DNA of 33,422 nt from Myxococcales bacterium (GTDB lineage: Bacteria > Myxococcota_A > Polyangia > Palsa-1104 > JAEUJZ01): assembly GCA_016794505.1 (NCBI GenBank), contig JAEUJZ010000182.1:1-33422 (forward strand), written 5' to 3'. The notes under the pieces are model-generated. The model saw only the letters and a program-made list of their open reading frames with translations. It did no database searches and had not been told where the DNA came from. Positions 7,120 through 15,145 of the stretch are shown here, piece by piece (positions within the stretch are counted from its first letter, which is position 1; the number at the start of each line of letters is the position of its first letter). The position numbers and the translations under genes were made by a program.

Positions 7120-8532
7120 TCAGTGTTTGTAGATGGCACCGACAGCCCCCTGCTGGCCCACAAGCCAAAGGCCGCCGTTGCCGTCGCCCCAGATTCCCGT
7201 CCAGACATAGCCCACCGGCAGATTGCCTGTGCGATCGGCGAAGTTGGAACCGTTCCACAGGTACACGCGGCCGCTGGCTGAAATCCAGACTTCCGTCGCG
7301 CTCTTGACCCACAGACCAGTAAAGGTCGCACTGCCAAGGGACCCAGCCCGCGTGATGCGATTGTTCGCTGCGGTCAAGTCGGTCATGCCAAGTTGACCAT
7401 CGTTGGTCACGGCAAAGGCCACCGTATCCGAGATGCCATGCACCGCCGTGACGCTAGGTAGGCCAGCAAAACCCAACGGGGACAATGAGGTACAGGCAAC
7501 CGCAGGGTTTGTCGCCTTCGCCAGCTTGAGTCCTTCACCGGCAAAAAGGACATAGTTCGGCGATGCCCAGATACCAAGGAGCCTGCTTCCTTGGGTGCAG
7601 GTCGGCGCAGATGCCGTCCATAGGGTGCTGCTAAGGGGGTTTAACACCAGCGCCCTGCTTGATTGGTCGCCTCCGATGTACAGGGAGTTGCGGGCGGAAC
7701 TGCCGCTGATTGCGCGCATGGTGAGGATCTCTCCGCTCATCTTGTCGACCCAGTTGCCGGCGCTGTTCGCTCCATCGCTGGACATGAAGACCTTGCCACT
7801 GGCGTCCGTGAGCCAAAGCTCCATGGCACTCTGCACCCACAGCGCGGTGAAGTCTGAGGGGCTCCCCAGCGGGCCGACAGCCGACGCAAACGTCGAGCCG
7901 CCGACGGATTTGAGCAAGGTAGCCGACACGCCAACAGCGTAGATTGTGGACGAGGCCGCCGCGACGCCAGAGACGGCCAACAGCCTCGCGGGCGCGGTGG
8001 CAGGCGTTACGTTCGTCCAGATAAACGGCGGGGCGGCCAGATCTGGATTCGCAAGATCTGCTGGTGGAGACGCCAAATCCATCAGCCCCATGTCGCCGCT
8101 CATGTCGTCGCCCATGCCGCCCGGAACAGGGGTCAGCACCAGGCGAGTTGGGCGGCTGGCCGTACGCGGCTGCACGCTCACAAGAGTGCGAGCCACCGGC
8201 ATTCCCTGCGCCGCTCCAGCCTCTTCATCGCTGCCTGTGGCCTCGACATCGAGAGAGTCGGGAACATGGGGCGGAAACTTGATTTCTACAAAATAAGGTC
8301 GGGTGCGCCATACTTCCTGGGCGTCAAAATCAAACACTTGTGGCCCAGACATCGATGAAAGACTGAGTTTCAGTCGTTTTGGAATGACACTGCGGTCTTG
8401 CAGATCAACCTCCAGGCAAAGCGTTTCTGTGTCTTTGCTACATTGACCACTTACTGGTCGACACGCTGCGATTTGTGTTGGAATGATTATTCCAGAAAAT
8501 ATCCAAAATATCTTACGTATCTTTGCATTCAT
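7120..8532 (-). CDS. Lipoprotein with Asp-Leu-Ala/Pro linker and beta-propeller-like domain
   Basis: 470 aa. The N-terminus has a hydrophobic signal ending IAAC (acceptor Cys near residue 24), so it is a predicted lipoprotein. Residues about 140-170 are a low-complexity linker (MDLASPPADLANPDLAAPP) of the type common in Myxococcota surface proteins. The rest is a series of roughly 45-residue repeats with patterns such as SSTIYAVGVSATLLKS, FTALWVQSAMELWLTD and FTGLWVKSATEVWISASG, typical of Ycf48/BNR-like propellers. It probably sits on the cell surface or in the periplasm; the ligand is unknown. The stop faces the metallophosphoesterase fragment. Upstream lies a same-strand TPR protein, and a Ser/Thr kinase points the other way. 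Confidence 0.75.
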   Translation of the reverse strand: MNAKIRKIFWIFSGIIIPTQIAACRPVSGQCSKDTETLCLEVDLQDRSVIPKRLKLSLSSMSGPQVFDFDAQEVWRTRPYFVEIKFPPHVPDSLDVEATGSDEEAGAAQGMPVARTLVSVQPRTASRPTRLVLTPVPGGMGDDMSGDMGLMDLASPPADLANPDLAAPPFIWTNVTPATAPARLLAVSGVAAASSTIYAVGVSATLLKSVGGSTFASAVGPLGSPSDFTALWVQSAMELWLTDASGKVFMSSDGANSAGNWVDKMSGEILTMRAISGSSARNSLYIGGDQSSRALVLNPLSSTLWTASAPTCTQGSRLLGIWASPNYVLFAGEGLKLAKATNPAVACTSLSPLGFAGLPSVTAVHGISDTVAFAVTNDGQLGMTDLTAANNRITRAGSLGSATFTGLWVKSATEVWISASGRVYLWNGSNFADRTGNLPVGYVWTGIWGDGNGGLWLVGQQGAVGAIYKH

Positions 8533-8572
8533 CCTGTCGCTCCGTATCTACAATGAAACCTCTACCGAGCGC

Positions 8573-9154
8573 CTAGCGATACATCACCGTCGCATCGGGA
8601 GCCGGAACACCCGTGCCGAAGTACACTCCTAGACCCACGGCTGTACCCATCGCTGCGAGCCCCGCGACCCCGACTACGACCCAGACCCAGGGCTTGACCT
8701 TGGTGGCTGGGGGAGGCGGATGGTTGCCGGCAGCGTCGGTGGGTGACGTGCTAGTCACCCGGCGATCAAGCTCTGCCTCGATCTGCGCTTCTCGTTGAAA
8801 CTGTCGGACACGAGCGAGCACCTCGGCGTTCGACTCGATCCCCGCGTCGAGATAGCGCTGATACAGCGGAATCGCATCGATCTGACGCTTGAGGCGATGC
8901 AGCAAGCGCGCCAATGGATAGGTCAGACGTGGATCGGGATACGTCGCGTACAGGGGCTGCAGGATCGCCAGCGACTTCTCAAGCTCCTCTTCCTTGGCAA
9001 ACTGCTGCGCTTGGCTGAATCGCTCACGACAGGTCGGCGACTCGTCACAGTTGGCTGTCACTTCCGCTGCGTGCATGCCTTGCGGTGGGAAAGAAACGGC
9101 CACGATCGCAAGACACATGGAACCAGCCAAGCAGGCTTGTCTGCGTCGATGCAT
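8573..9154 (-). CDS. Exported TPR-like protein with C-terminal membrane anchor
   Basis: About 193 aa from the ATG at 9154 (MHRRRQACLAGSMCLAIV), which gives a normal signal peptide with a cleavage-like AxA around GMHAAE; the frame is open to an ATG at 9253. After it come helical repeats (RERFSQAQQFAKEEELEKSL, YPLARLLHRLKRQIDAIPLY) resembling TPRs, a Pro/Lys linker, and a C-terminal transmembrane helix (WVWVVVGVAGLAAMGTAVGL) ending near the C-terminus. This layout is frequent next to Ser/Thr kinases in myxobacteria. It lies 40 bp upstream of the propeller lipoprotein and divergent from the kinase gene. The function is unknown. Confidence 0.65.
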   Translation of the reverse strand: MHRRRQACLAGSMCLAIVAVSFPPQGMHAAEVTANCDESPTCRERFSQAQQFAKEEELEKSLAILQPLYATYPDPRLTYPLARLLHRLKRQIDAIPLYQRYLDAGIESNAEVLARVRQFQREAQIEAELDRRVTSTSPTDAAGNHPPPPATKVKPWVWVVVGVAGLAAMGTAVGLGVYFGTGVPAPDATVMYR

Positions 9155-9435
9155 CACAAGCCGGTACCGGAGCGTGCCGCCGTTCTCATCGGGATGATGC
9201 AAGTCCCGCTGTCTGGGTCGGTGAGCGATCGTGGCGAGGAGACTCTCGACCATGAGTTCATCATACCAAGTCGCCCGGTGGGCACGGTGAAAGCCTGGGT
9301 CAGTTCATGCTGCCCACGGCTTTCAGACAAGCCCTGAGCCCTGGCGCGGCGTGAGCGGCCTCACAGCACGGCCGCATTCAGCGTGCCCCGCCCGCGAGTC
9401 ACTGGCGGATCCAGTAGACACAAGAAGTCCTCTCG

Positions 9436-10905
9436 ATGAATCGAGTCCTTGCTATGATTTCTACCGTGGGTGGACTGCCGACCGCGATTGGTCCCTATCG
9501 TATCGTTGGCCAGCTCGGCAAGGGCGGCATGGGCGCCGTGTACGAGGCCGTCCATGAAGGCATTGGCCGACGTGCCGCAATCAAGATCCTGCACCCGGAG
9601 TACTCACGGAACGAAGAAATTGTCGCTCGCTTCAAGAACGAAGCACGAGCGGTCAACCTTGTCGACCACCCTGGCCTCGTCCAGATCTACGACTGTGGCC
9701 AGTTAGACGACGGCACCAGCTACATCGTGATGGAGTTCCTAAAAGGGGAACCGCTCAGTCGCCGACTGCGCAGCGTCGGTGGGCGGCTGTCCTTGAGCGA
9801 GGCGATGCACATTAGCTGGCAACTCGCCGACGCGCTTTCAGCAGCTCACGAGAAGAGCATTGTTCATCGTGACTTAAAACCTGAAAACATAATGCTTATT
9901 GCTGATACCCGTATGCCCTTGGGGCAGCGGGCGAAAGTATTAGACTTCGGCATCGCTAAGATTGCCGCATCGCCAGATAGTCCATCCGTGCGTACTCGGA
10001 CAAACGCAGTGATGGGTACACCCCAGTATATGTCTCCCGAACAATGCCGAGGTGCTGGTAAGGTAGATGCCAAGAGTGACGTCTATTCTTTGGGAGTGAT
10101 CCTTTATCAGCTTTGCGCTGGGCGGCCTCCGTTTGAATCAGATGCTCCGGGTGAATTGATGGTCATGCATTTGCGTGACAATCCACCGCCGATTCAGCAG
10201 TTTATTTCAGATCTTCCTCCCGAATTGCCGAGTTTGCTGGAGCGCTTGCTTGCCAAAGATCCCGGCAACCGCCCCAGCATGCGGCAGCTTGCGGACCAGC
10301 TAGAACGTCTGCTGGCGTCGGCAACGGTCAGCAGTACAGCCAAGACCGCGATGGCCCCCACCGTGCCAGGTCCAGCGGTTACCACCACGATCACTGTGAG
10401 CGGTCAGTCTGCGGCACATACCACAACAGCGAACAAGCACCTTCGGGCGTTCTCGCCGCTGGGCGTAGGGGTCGCAAGCATCCTCGCATTGAGCTCGCTG
10501 GCAACTGTATGGATCATTGCGCGACCTATGGAATCGCGACCTGCTGTCACGGCGCAGCCCCTTTCTCGCAAGGTGCTTACTCCAGAGCCTGTCAGCGGTC
10601 CTTCGAGCAAGACGGAAGACCCTCCGCCTGTGGCCGCCACAGCCGTACCCGAGCTGGGCTCTGCTCATTTAGGCTCTGGGACGACCGACAAGTCGCCACT
10701 CGCCAACGAGCCTCCTACGGTCAAGGCGGCACCGAAAACCCAGGGCGCCTACCCTGGAACTAAGCTCGGACCGGCAAGCAAGTCGCTTCCTGCCCAGGTG
10801 GCCCAGAAGCCAATCCGTCCTGGCAAGGAGTCTGATGCGAAACCTCCGCGAGCTAGTCCCCGCCCAGCGAGTCCGCCACCCATTAACTACCAGGATGGGT
10901 TCTAG
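9436..10905 (+). CDS. Membrane-anchored Ser/Thr protein kinase (PknB type)
   Basis: 489 aa. A complete kinase domain occupies about residues 21-295: glycine loop GKGGMG (28-33), catalytic Lys in AAIK (50), VHRDLKPEN (143-151), LDFGIAK (169-175), the activation segment GTPQYMSPEQ (194-203) and SDVYSLGVILYQL. A single transmembrane helix follows (GVGVASILALSSLATVWII, about 343-361), then a roughly 125-residue Pro/Ala/Lys-rich tail that would be periplasmic. All catalytic residues are present, so it should be active and phosphorylate cytoplasmic Ser/Thr. It is divergently transcribed from the TPR protein and the propeller lipoprotein, which may be functionally linked. An ATG six codons further in is an alternative start. 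Confidence 0.92.
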   Translation: MNRVLAMISTVGGLPTAIGPYRIVGQLGKGGMGAVYEAVHEGIGRRAAIKILHPEYSRNEEIVARFKNEARAVNLVDHPGLVQIYDCGQLDDGTSYIVMEFLKGEPLSRRLRSVGGRLSLSEAMHISWQLADALSAAHEKSIVHRDLKPENIMLIADTRMPLGQRAKVLDFGIAKIAASPDSPSVRTRTNAVMGTPQYMSPEQCRGAGKVDAKSDVYSLGVILYQLCAGRPPFESDAPGELMVMHLRDNPPPIQQFISDLPPELPSLLERLLAKDPGNRPSMRQLADQLERLLASATVSSTAKTAMAPTVPGPAVTTTITVSGQSAAHTTTANKHLRAFSPLGVGVASILALSSLATVWIIARPMESRPAVTAQPLSRKVLTPEPVSGPSSKTEDPPPVAATAVPELGSAHLGSGTTDKSPLANEPPTVKAAPKTQGAYPGTKLGPASKSLPAQVAQKPIRPGKESDAKPPRASPRPASPPPINYQDGF

Positions 10906-10989
10906 CCCAACTGCGGCCCTACTAGCGCATCCCCAGCGCACGTGTCGTGGCGCTTGAGTAGACCGGCGCTGTCGGCCGTGGCGTACGAC

Positions 10990-11577
10990 TTACTTGCCGA
11001 AGTAGCCCGAGCAGAAGTCGCTTGCCCGGCTGCCCAGTGGCCCGCGGTGCGAGGCCGGGGCGAGTCGAAGCCACTCGGCAGCAGCGATCTCGTGATCGAC
11101 GCTGCGGTTCCAGCCGTACAGCTGCATCTGATAGGCGAGGTCGCCGTTGTTGCACACGCCATTGCCATCGGCATCGACGTACGCAGCCCAGGATGGGTAC
11201 GCGTAGTTTTCGCGCAGCGAGCGGTCGCACGACAAAGAGAACGCCCCCGAGCGAATCACGCCCGAGCGCAGGACGACGCGCTGGGCGCTGAGCCCACCGC
11301 CCAGGGTCGCGTTTTCATAGGCGGCGACGACCACGCGTCGGCCCTCCAGCCGGCTCAGGCCGCGGCCCTTGACGCGAAAATCGAGGTGGCCGGTGCGGGC
11401 ACATACGTCGCGCAGACCCGCGACGCTGTCGCCCCCTAGGCTGGAGGGATCGGCTTCCGCTGCCGTCGCTGCGGTGGCGCGCTGCGGTGCCAGCTCATCG
11501 AGCGCAAGCTGTGAATCGTCCTCTTGCCCGCATGCTGCCAGAAGGCATCCCAACAGGACGAAGTACGGCGTTTTCAT
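10990..11577 (-). CDS. Small predicted lipoprotein
   Basis: 195 aa. MKTPYFVLLGCLLAACGQ is a classic lipoprotein signal with lipobox LAAC and the acceptor Cys at 16; Gln at +2 suggests outer-membrane sorting. An AAGGAG-like ribosome site lies before the ATG. The mature part has a YVDADGNGVCNNGD segment like a calcium-binding DxDxNG loop, and several cysteines that may form disulfides. The N-terminal 40 mature residues are low-complexity and probably unstructured. No named domain was recognised. The gene is divergent from the LysR regulator across a 139-bp intergenic region and so may be its target. Confidence 0.7.
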   Translation of the reverse strand: MKTPYFVLLGCLLAACGQEDDSQLALDELAPQRATAATAAEADPSSLGGDSVAGLRDVCARTGHLDFRVKGRGLSRLEGRRVVVAAYENATLGGGLSAQRVVLRSGVIRSGAFSLSCDRSLRENYAYPSWAAYVDADGNGVCNNGDLAYQMQLYGWNRSVDHEIAAAEWLRLAPASHRGPLGSRASDFCSGYFGK

Positions 11578-11716
11578 CGTTCACTCCTTTTTCATGGCCC
11601 GCAGTTGCCGAGCCGCTGTGATGGGTGCAGACAGGAAGGCCAACCTATACTCAGTGAACTGTTGCGTATATCAATATTTTCGACACAGAACTGTACGGTC
11701 TTGATAAACAATCGCC
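11578..11716. promoter_or_regulatory. Divergent promoter region with a TATAC-n15-GTATA dyad
   Basis: The 139-bp region between the lipoprotein and the LysR gene is AT-rich in its right half. It contains TATAC (11646-11650) and GTATA (11666-11670), a spaced dyad of the kind bound by LysR dimers, and two copies of gaactgt nearby. Control of the lipoprotein by the divergent LysR protein is plausible by the usual arrangement of this family. The exact site is a guess. Confidence 0.35.
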
Positions 11717-12610
11717 ATGTCTCTCTCGACCGACAACCTACGCTGCTTTGCCGAGGCAGCCCGGCTGCTGAACTTTCGCGCGGCGGCTCGGGCGGTGGCC
11801 CTCTCTCCTGCGGCGCTTGGGCAGCGCATCCGCCAGATCGAAGACGAGCTCGGCGTCCGACTGTTTCATCGGACGACGCGGGCCGTGGTCCTGACCGAGG
11901 CGGGGCTGAACCTTCTGCCGTATGTCGACCGGGCCCTGGCCGCAGTGGAGGACTGTCGGCGCGTTAGCCGGGGCGAGCTCGGTCCGTCGCCGATGGAGCT
12001 GGTGCTGGGGACGCGGCACGAGCTTGGGCTGTCCTATATCGTTCCGATGATCGACAGCCTGGAGCGCCAGCAGCCTGGCTTGACCCTGCACGTGTATTTT
12101 GGCTCCGGGCCCGACTTGGTCATGCGGGTGCGCAGCCTCGCCATCGACTGCGCCGTGACGTCGTCCCGCATCACCGATCCCAAGCTTGACGATCTGCGTC
12201 TGCACGACGAGCGCTACACGTTTGTCGGCAGTCCCGAGCTTGTGCGCCGACTGCCGCTGCGCAGCGCTCGCGACGCACGGCACCACACGCTGTTCGACGT
12301 GACAGAGGATCTGCCGCTGTTTCGTTATCTGCGCGACGCCCCCGGCGGCATCGACAGCCGCGAGTTTTCGCGCGTCATCCGGCTCGGCACGATCGCTGCC
12401 ATCCGCCAGCAGGTCCTGCGTGGCCGGGGCGTGGCCGTCCTGCCCGAGTACTTCATTGCCCGCGATCTGCAAGCCGGCCGCCTCGTTTCGCTTCTGCCCC
12501 GAGTGCGCCTAATCGCTGACTTCTTTCGCCTGATCTTTCGCGTCGACGATCCGCGCCGGGGCGTGTACACGCGCCTCGCCGACTCTTTTCGCGCCCGCCC
12601 CCTGCGCTAG
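11717..12610 (+). CDS. LysR-family transcriptional regulator
   Basis: 297 aa, the normal family length. The N-terminal winged helix-turn-helix is clear: LRCFAEAARLLNFRAAARAV, SPAALGQRIRQIEDELGVRLF, then HRTTRAVVLTEAG (residues about 7-65). The rest matches the substrate-binding domain, including GTRHELGLSYIVP at its start and a VLRGRGVAVLPEYF segment near residue 240. The inducer cannot be deduced. It is divergent from a small lipoprotein gene that is its likeliest target, and is followed by 194 bp before the GON-domain lipoprotein. Confidence 0.92.
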   Translation: MSLSTDNLRCFAEAARLLNFRAAARAVALSPAALGQRIRQIEDELGVRLFHRTTRAVVLTEAGLNLLPYVDRALAAVEDCRRVSRGELGPSPMELVLGTRHELGLSYIVPMIDSLERQQPGLTLHVYFGSGPDLVMRVRSLAIDCAVTSSRITDPKLDDLRLHDERYTFVGSPELVRRLPLRSARDARHHTLFDVTEDLPLFRYLRDAPGGIDSREFSRVIRLGTIAAIRQQVLRGRGVAVLPEYFIARDLQAGRLVSLLPRVRLIADFFRLIFRVDDPRRGVYTRLADSFRARPLR

Positions 12611-12804
12611 GGCTCCGCGACCTTGGTGTGTCCGGCTGCCTGGGCTGACAGCGCGTCGTCACCTGTGGCTTCGTGGGACTACACGAAGCTCTGCTGAAGC
12701 CCGTTCTATGCGGCGCCCAGGTCGACGCGCGTAAGGACACCAGGACTGGATCGCGTTTCCCAGTGTGCCGGCACGTTGTCACAGACTTGGAAAGGAGCTT
12801 GCTC

Positions 12805-13977
12805 ATGTACATCGATTCGGTTCGTCGTCGTCGTTTTCATGAAGCGCTTTGCGGTTGGTCCACGGTCTTTCTTTTCAGTGCGGTCGGCTGCGGGAGCGGC
12901 CCCGCAGGAGTGCTACCAGCGCTGCGCGTCGAGAGCGATGCGGCGCAGGGGACGGTGGTCTCGGAGCCACTGGGCATCTCATGCGGCAGCCTGTGTCAGG
13001 CCGAGTTTCCGATCGGCACGACGCTCAGCCTGCGGGCACTGCCGGCAGCCGGCTTTGAATTCGACTCCTGGCAAGGCGCCTGCCGTGGACAGGGCAACCC
13101 CTGCTTGCTGCCGCTCGCCGAGTCCACCACGGTCTCGGCACGCTTTCGTGCGAGCAGCCCGAGCCACTCGCTGCTTTTGACCAAGCTTGGGTCGGGGACG
13201 GGGCTCGTGCAGAGCGACTCTGGCGGCCTGTCCTGCGGTTCCACCTGCTCGCTGCAGGCAGGCCAAGGCACGGTGGTGACGCTGCGGGCGCAGGCCGATC
13301 GTGAGTCGGTATTTGCCGGCTTTAGCGGCGACTGCACGGGCAGCGAACCGACGTGTACGCTGACCCTGGATCGCGATCGCTCGGTGGTCGCAACCTTCGC
13401 CAAGCCGATCGGCTGCGACGAGATCAAAGCCAACGATCCACAGGCGCAGGACGGCTCGTTCACGCTGTTTGCGCAAGGCGATCCAAGCAAGCCGTGGAGT
13501 GCGTACTGCAGCTTTGCCGATCCCGTGTCCACATACCTGCCGCTGGTAAACACCAACAACGCCAACTTCTCGCAGTACACGGCTGGCGGCGGCATCGGTG
13601 GGACCAATGTCCGCACGGCGTTTCAGCGCGTTCGGATCGATCCCAAAAAGCTGCTGGTAAACGAGGGCGATCGTCGCTTCTCGATCTCGGTCGGTCGGCT
13701 CTCTGACGGAACCAGCGCGATGAACTACGGCGCGGCGGCCGACTGTTTCAACACCAACTCTTCGCGCGGAATCGGCAACGTCGACCTGACTGGGACGCCC
13801 TTTGCGGTGGCACCGAATGCCTTCGTGCTCACCGGCTATGTGCCGGCGGGCCGGGTGACGTACTCAGCGAACAACCAGATCGTCAACCTGACGGGCGGCG
13901 GATTCTGCGGGTTCCAGATGGTTCGAAAAGGAAGCGACAATCCCTTCAACCTGCAGCTTGAGTATGTCGGTCAGTAG
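12805..13977 (+). CDS. Lipoprotein with two InlB-like repeats and a C-terminal GON domain
   Basis: 390 aa from the ATG at 12805, chosen because AAGGAG (12792-12797) lies 7 nt upstream; the frame is open 132 nt further back. The signal ends SAVGC (Cys 29), so it is a lipoprotein. Residues about 40-115 and 122-199 are two copies of a module with GTVVSEPLGISCGSLC / GLVQSDSGGLSCGSTC, F-SWQGAC / FAGFSGDC and TTVSARF / RSVVATF, the pattern of divergent InlB B-repeats, each with paired cysteines. From GCDEIKAND (203) to the end it resembles the GON domain known from ADAMTS9/20-type metalloproteases and some myxobacterial proteins (DGSFTLFAQG, WSAYCSF, NNANFSQYT, ADCFNT). It is probably a surface binding protein with no catalytic part. 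Confidence 0.78.
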   Translation: MYIDSVRRRRFHEALCGWSTVFLFSAVGCGSGPAGVLPALRVESDAAQGTVVSEPLGISCGSLCQAEFPIGTTLSLRALPAAGFEFDSWQGACRGQGNPCLLPLAESTTVSARFRASSPSHSLLLTKLGSGTGLVQSDSGGLSCGSTCSLQAGQGTVVTLRAQADRESVFAGFSGDCTGSEPTCTLTLDRDRSVVATFAKPIGCDEIKANDPQAQDGSFTLFAQGDPSKPWSAYCSFADPVSTYLPLVNTNNANFSQYTAGGGIGGTNVRTAFQRVRIDPKKLLVNEGDRRFSISVGRLSDGTSAMNYGAAADCFNTNSSRGIGNVDLTGTPFAVAPNAFVLTGYVPAGRVTYSANNQIVNLTGGGFCGFQMVRKGSDNPFNLQLEYVGQ

Positions 13978-14071
13978 CAGTCGGCACGAGCACCGTCGTT
14001 AGAGCGCCCGTCTGTCCAGCGCTTCTGGCTTCCCCCAGGCGGATGCTTCGGGGGGGCAGAGACGAGGCGCG

Positions 14072-15067
14072 CTATCGGACGCCATCGTGCAGCACAGCCG
14101 GCTCGGGCTCGCAGGAACAGAGCGTGCATCCCTGCGTATCCCTGCGCATGCCATGCGGGCAGGCCAGGGCACACGCCGGCTTTGCTGGGCAGATGCGCTG
14201 CGGCGTCGGAGCCAGGACAGGCCGCGGGCCCGGCGACACGCGACGCTCGGGACCGCGTGGCGAAGGCAGAGCCGGCGACGGAGGGACGGGCTTCTTCGGC
14301 TGCACAGGGGCCTGGTGAGGTGGCGAAGGCAGCCGCGGCGGGGGCGCTGGACGTGGCCCTGTTGGCGACGGTAAAGGGGGCTGACGAGTGGGCTGATGAC
14401 GATCCCAGCGTAGATCGGGGTGATCGAAGCCGAAAAGCGGTCCCGAGCAGGTGCGCGGCTGCCCCGAGCGAAAGCGAACGCGAAACTCCAGGCGATAGCG
14501 CCCGGCGGGCAGCGGTGAATTGCAGGCATCTCCGTCGAGAGACAGGGAAGCCTGCGCCAGCTCATGCACCTGACCCGGAGCCAAGCGCACCCGCTCAGGC
14601 CGCGGCGAAAGACAGGCCCCACGACGGCAGGACTCATAGGGGTCATAGCCGCTCGGCAGGCCCAAAATGCGCGCCGGTCCGCCAGGACAGCTGCTTTCTA
14701 GCAGGAACGACAGCATGCGATGCGTGCGGTTGCGCAGGCGAGGGCGTAGCTGCACCGTGCGACCGCTACGCTGCCCGGCCAGCTCAAGGATTAGCTCGCA
14801 GGAATCCACCTCACCGACAGGGGGCCCGGCCTCGGGCTCACGATCGACCCATGCCGGGTCGTCTGCTTCGCTCTGCCACGGCGAGCCTTCCTCCTTCGGC
14901 CGCTGCGCGAGGGCAGGCGCCATCAGGCACAGGCTCGCACTCAGCCACAGCCCTACGTACGCGCGAGGCCAACCAAGCGAACTGGCCACGCCATTGCGTG
15001 CGGTTTGAGCGCAATGGCGCCTGCCGTGTAGCACCCGTGCGGCCCAGTTCATCCAGACAGTACGCAT
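14072..15067 (-). CDS. Exported Pro-rich protein with antistasin-like Cys module
   Basis: 331 aa from the ATG at 15067, preferred because AAAGGA lies about 6 nt upstream; a start at 15106 is possible. A long basic N-terminus precedes a hydrophobic segment (YVGLWLSASLCLMAPALAQ, about 37-55) with a signal-peptidase-like ALA site. A beta-rich domain of about 140 residues follows, with paired cysteines (DSCELILELAG ... ESSCPGG ... CRRGACL). Next comes a long Pro/Arg-rich linker (about 225-300), and finally CPAKPACALACPHGMRRD-x-GC-x2-C-x-C, the spacing of antistasin-type modules. The protein is probably secreted. The antistasin match is by cysteine spacing only. Confidence 0.65.
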   Translation of the reverse strand: MRTVWMNWAARVLHGRRHCAQTARNGVASSLGWPRAYVGLWLSASLCLMAPALAQRPKEEGSPWQSEADDPAWVDREPEAGPPVGEVDSCELILELAGQRSGRTVQLRPRLRNRTHRMLSFLLESSCPGGPARILGLPSGYDPYESCRRGACLSPRPERVRLAPGQVHELAQASLSLDGDACNSPLPAGRYRLEFRVRFRSGQPRTCSGPLFGFDHPDLRWDRHQPTRQPPLPSPTGPRPAPPPRLPSPPHQAPVQPKKPVPPSPALPSPRGPERRVSPGPRPVLAPTPQRICPAKPACALACPHGMRRDTQGCTLCSCEPEPAVLHDGVR

Positions 15068-15145
15068 GTTGCATCCTTTCGCGGGTTCCCGTTGATCTCT
15101 TCCCACGAAAACGCAGACGCACGCGCCGGACCTTACCCACGACAG

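Noticed and set aside
11738..12472. 244-codon minus-strand ORF
   Set aside because: Shadow of the LysR gene; it has no recognisable motif, while the plus frame has a full HTH.
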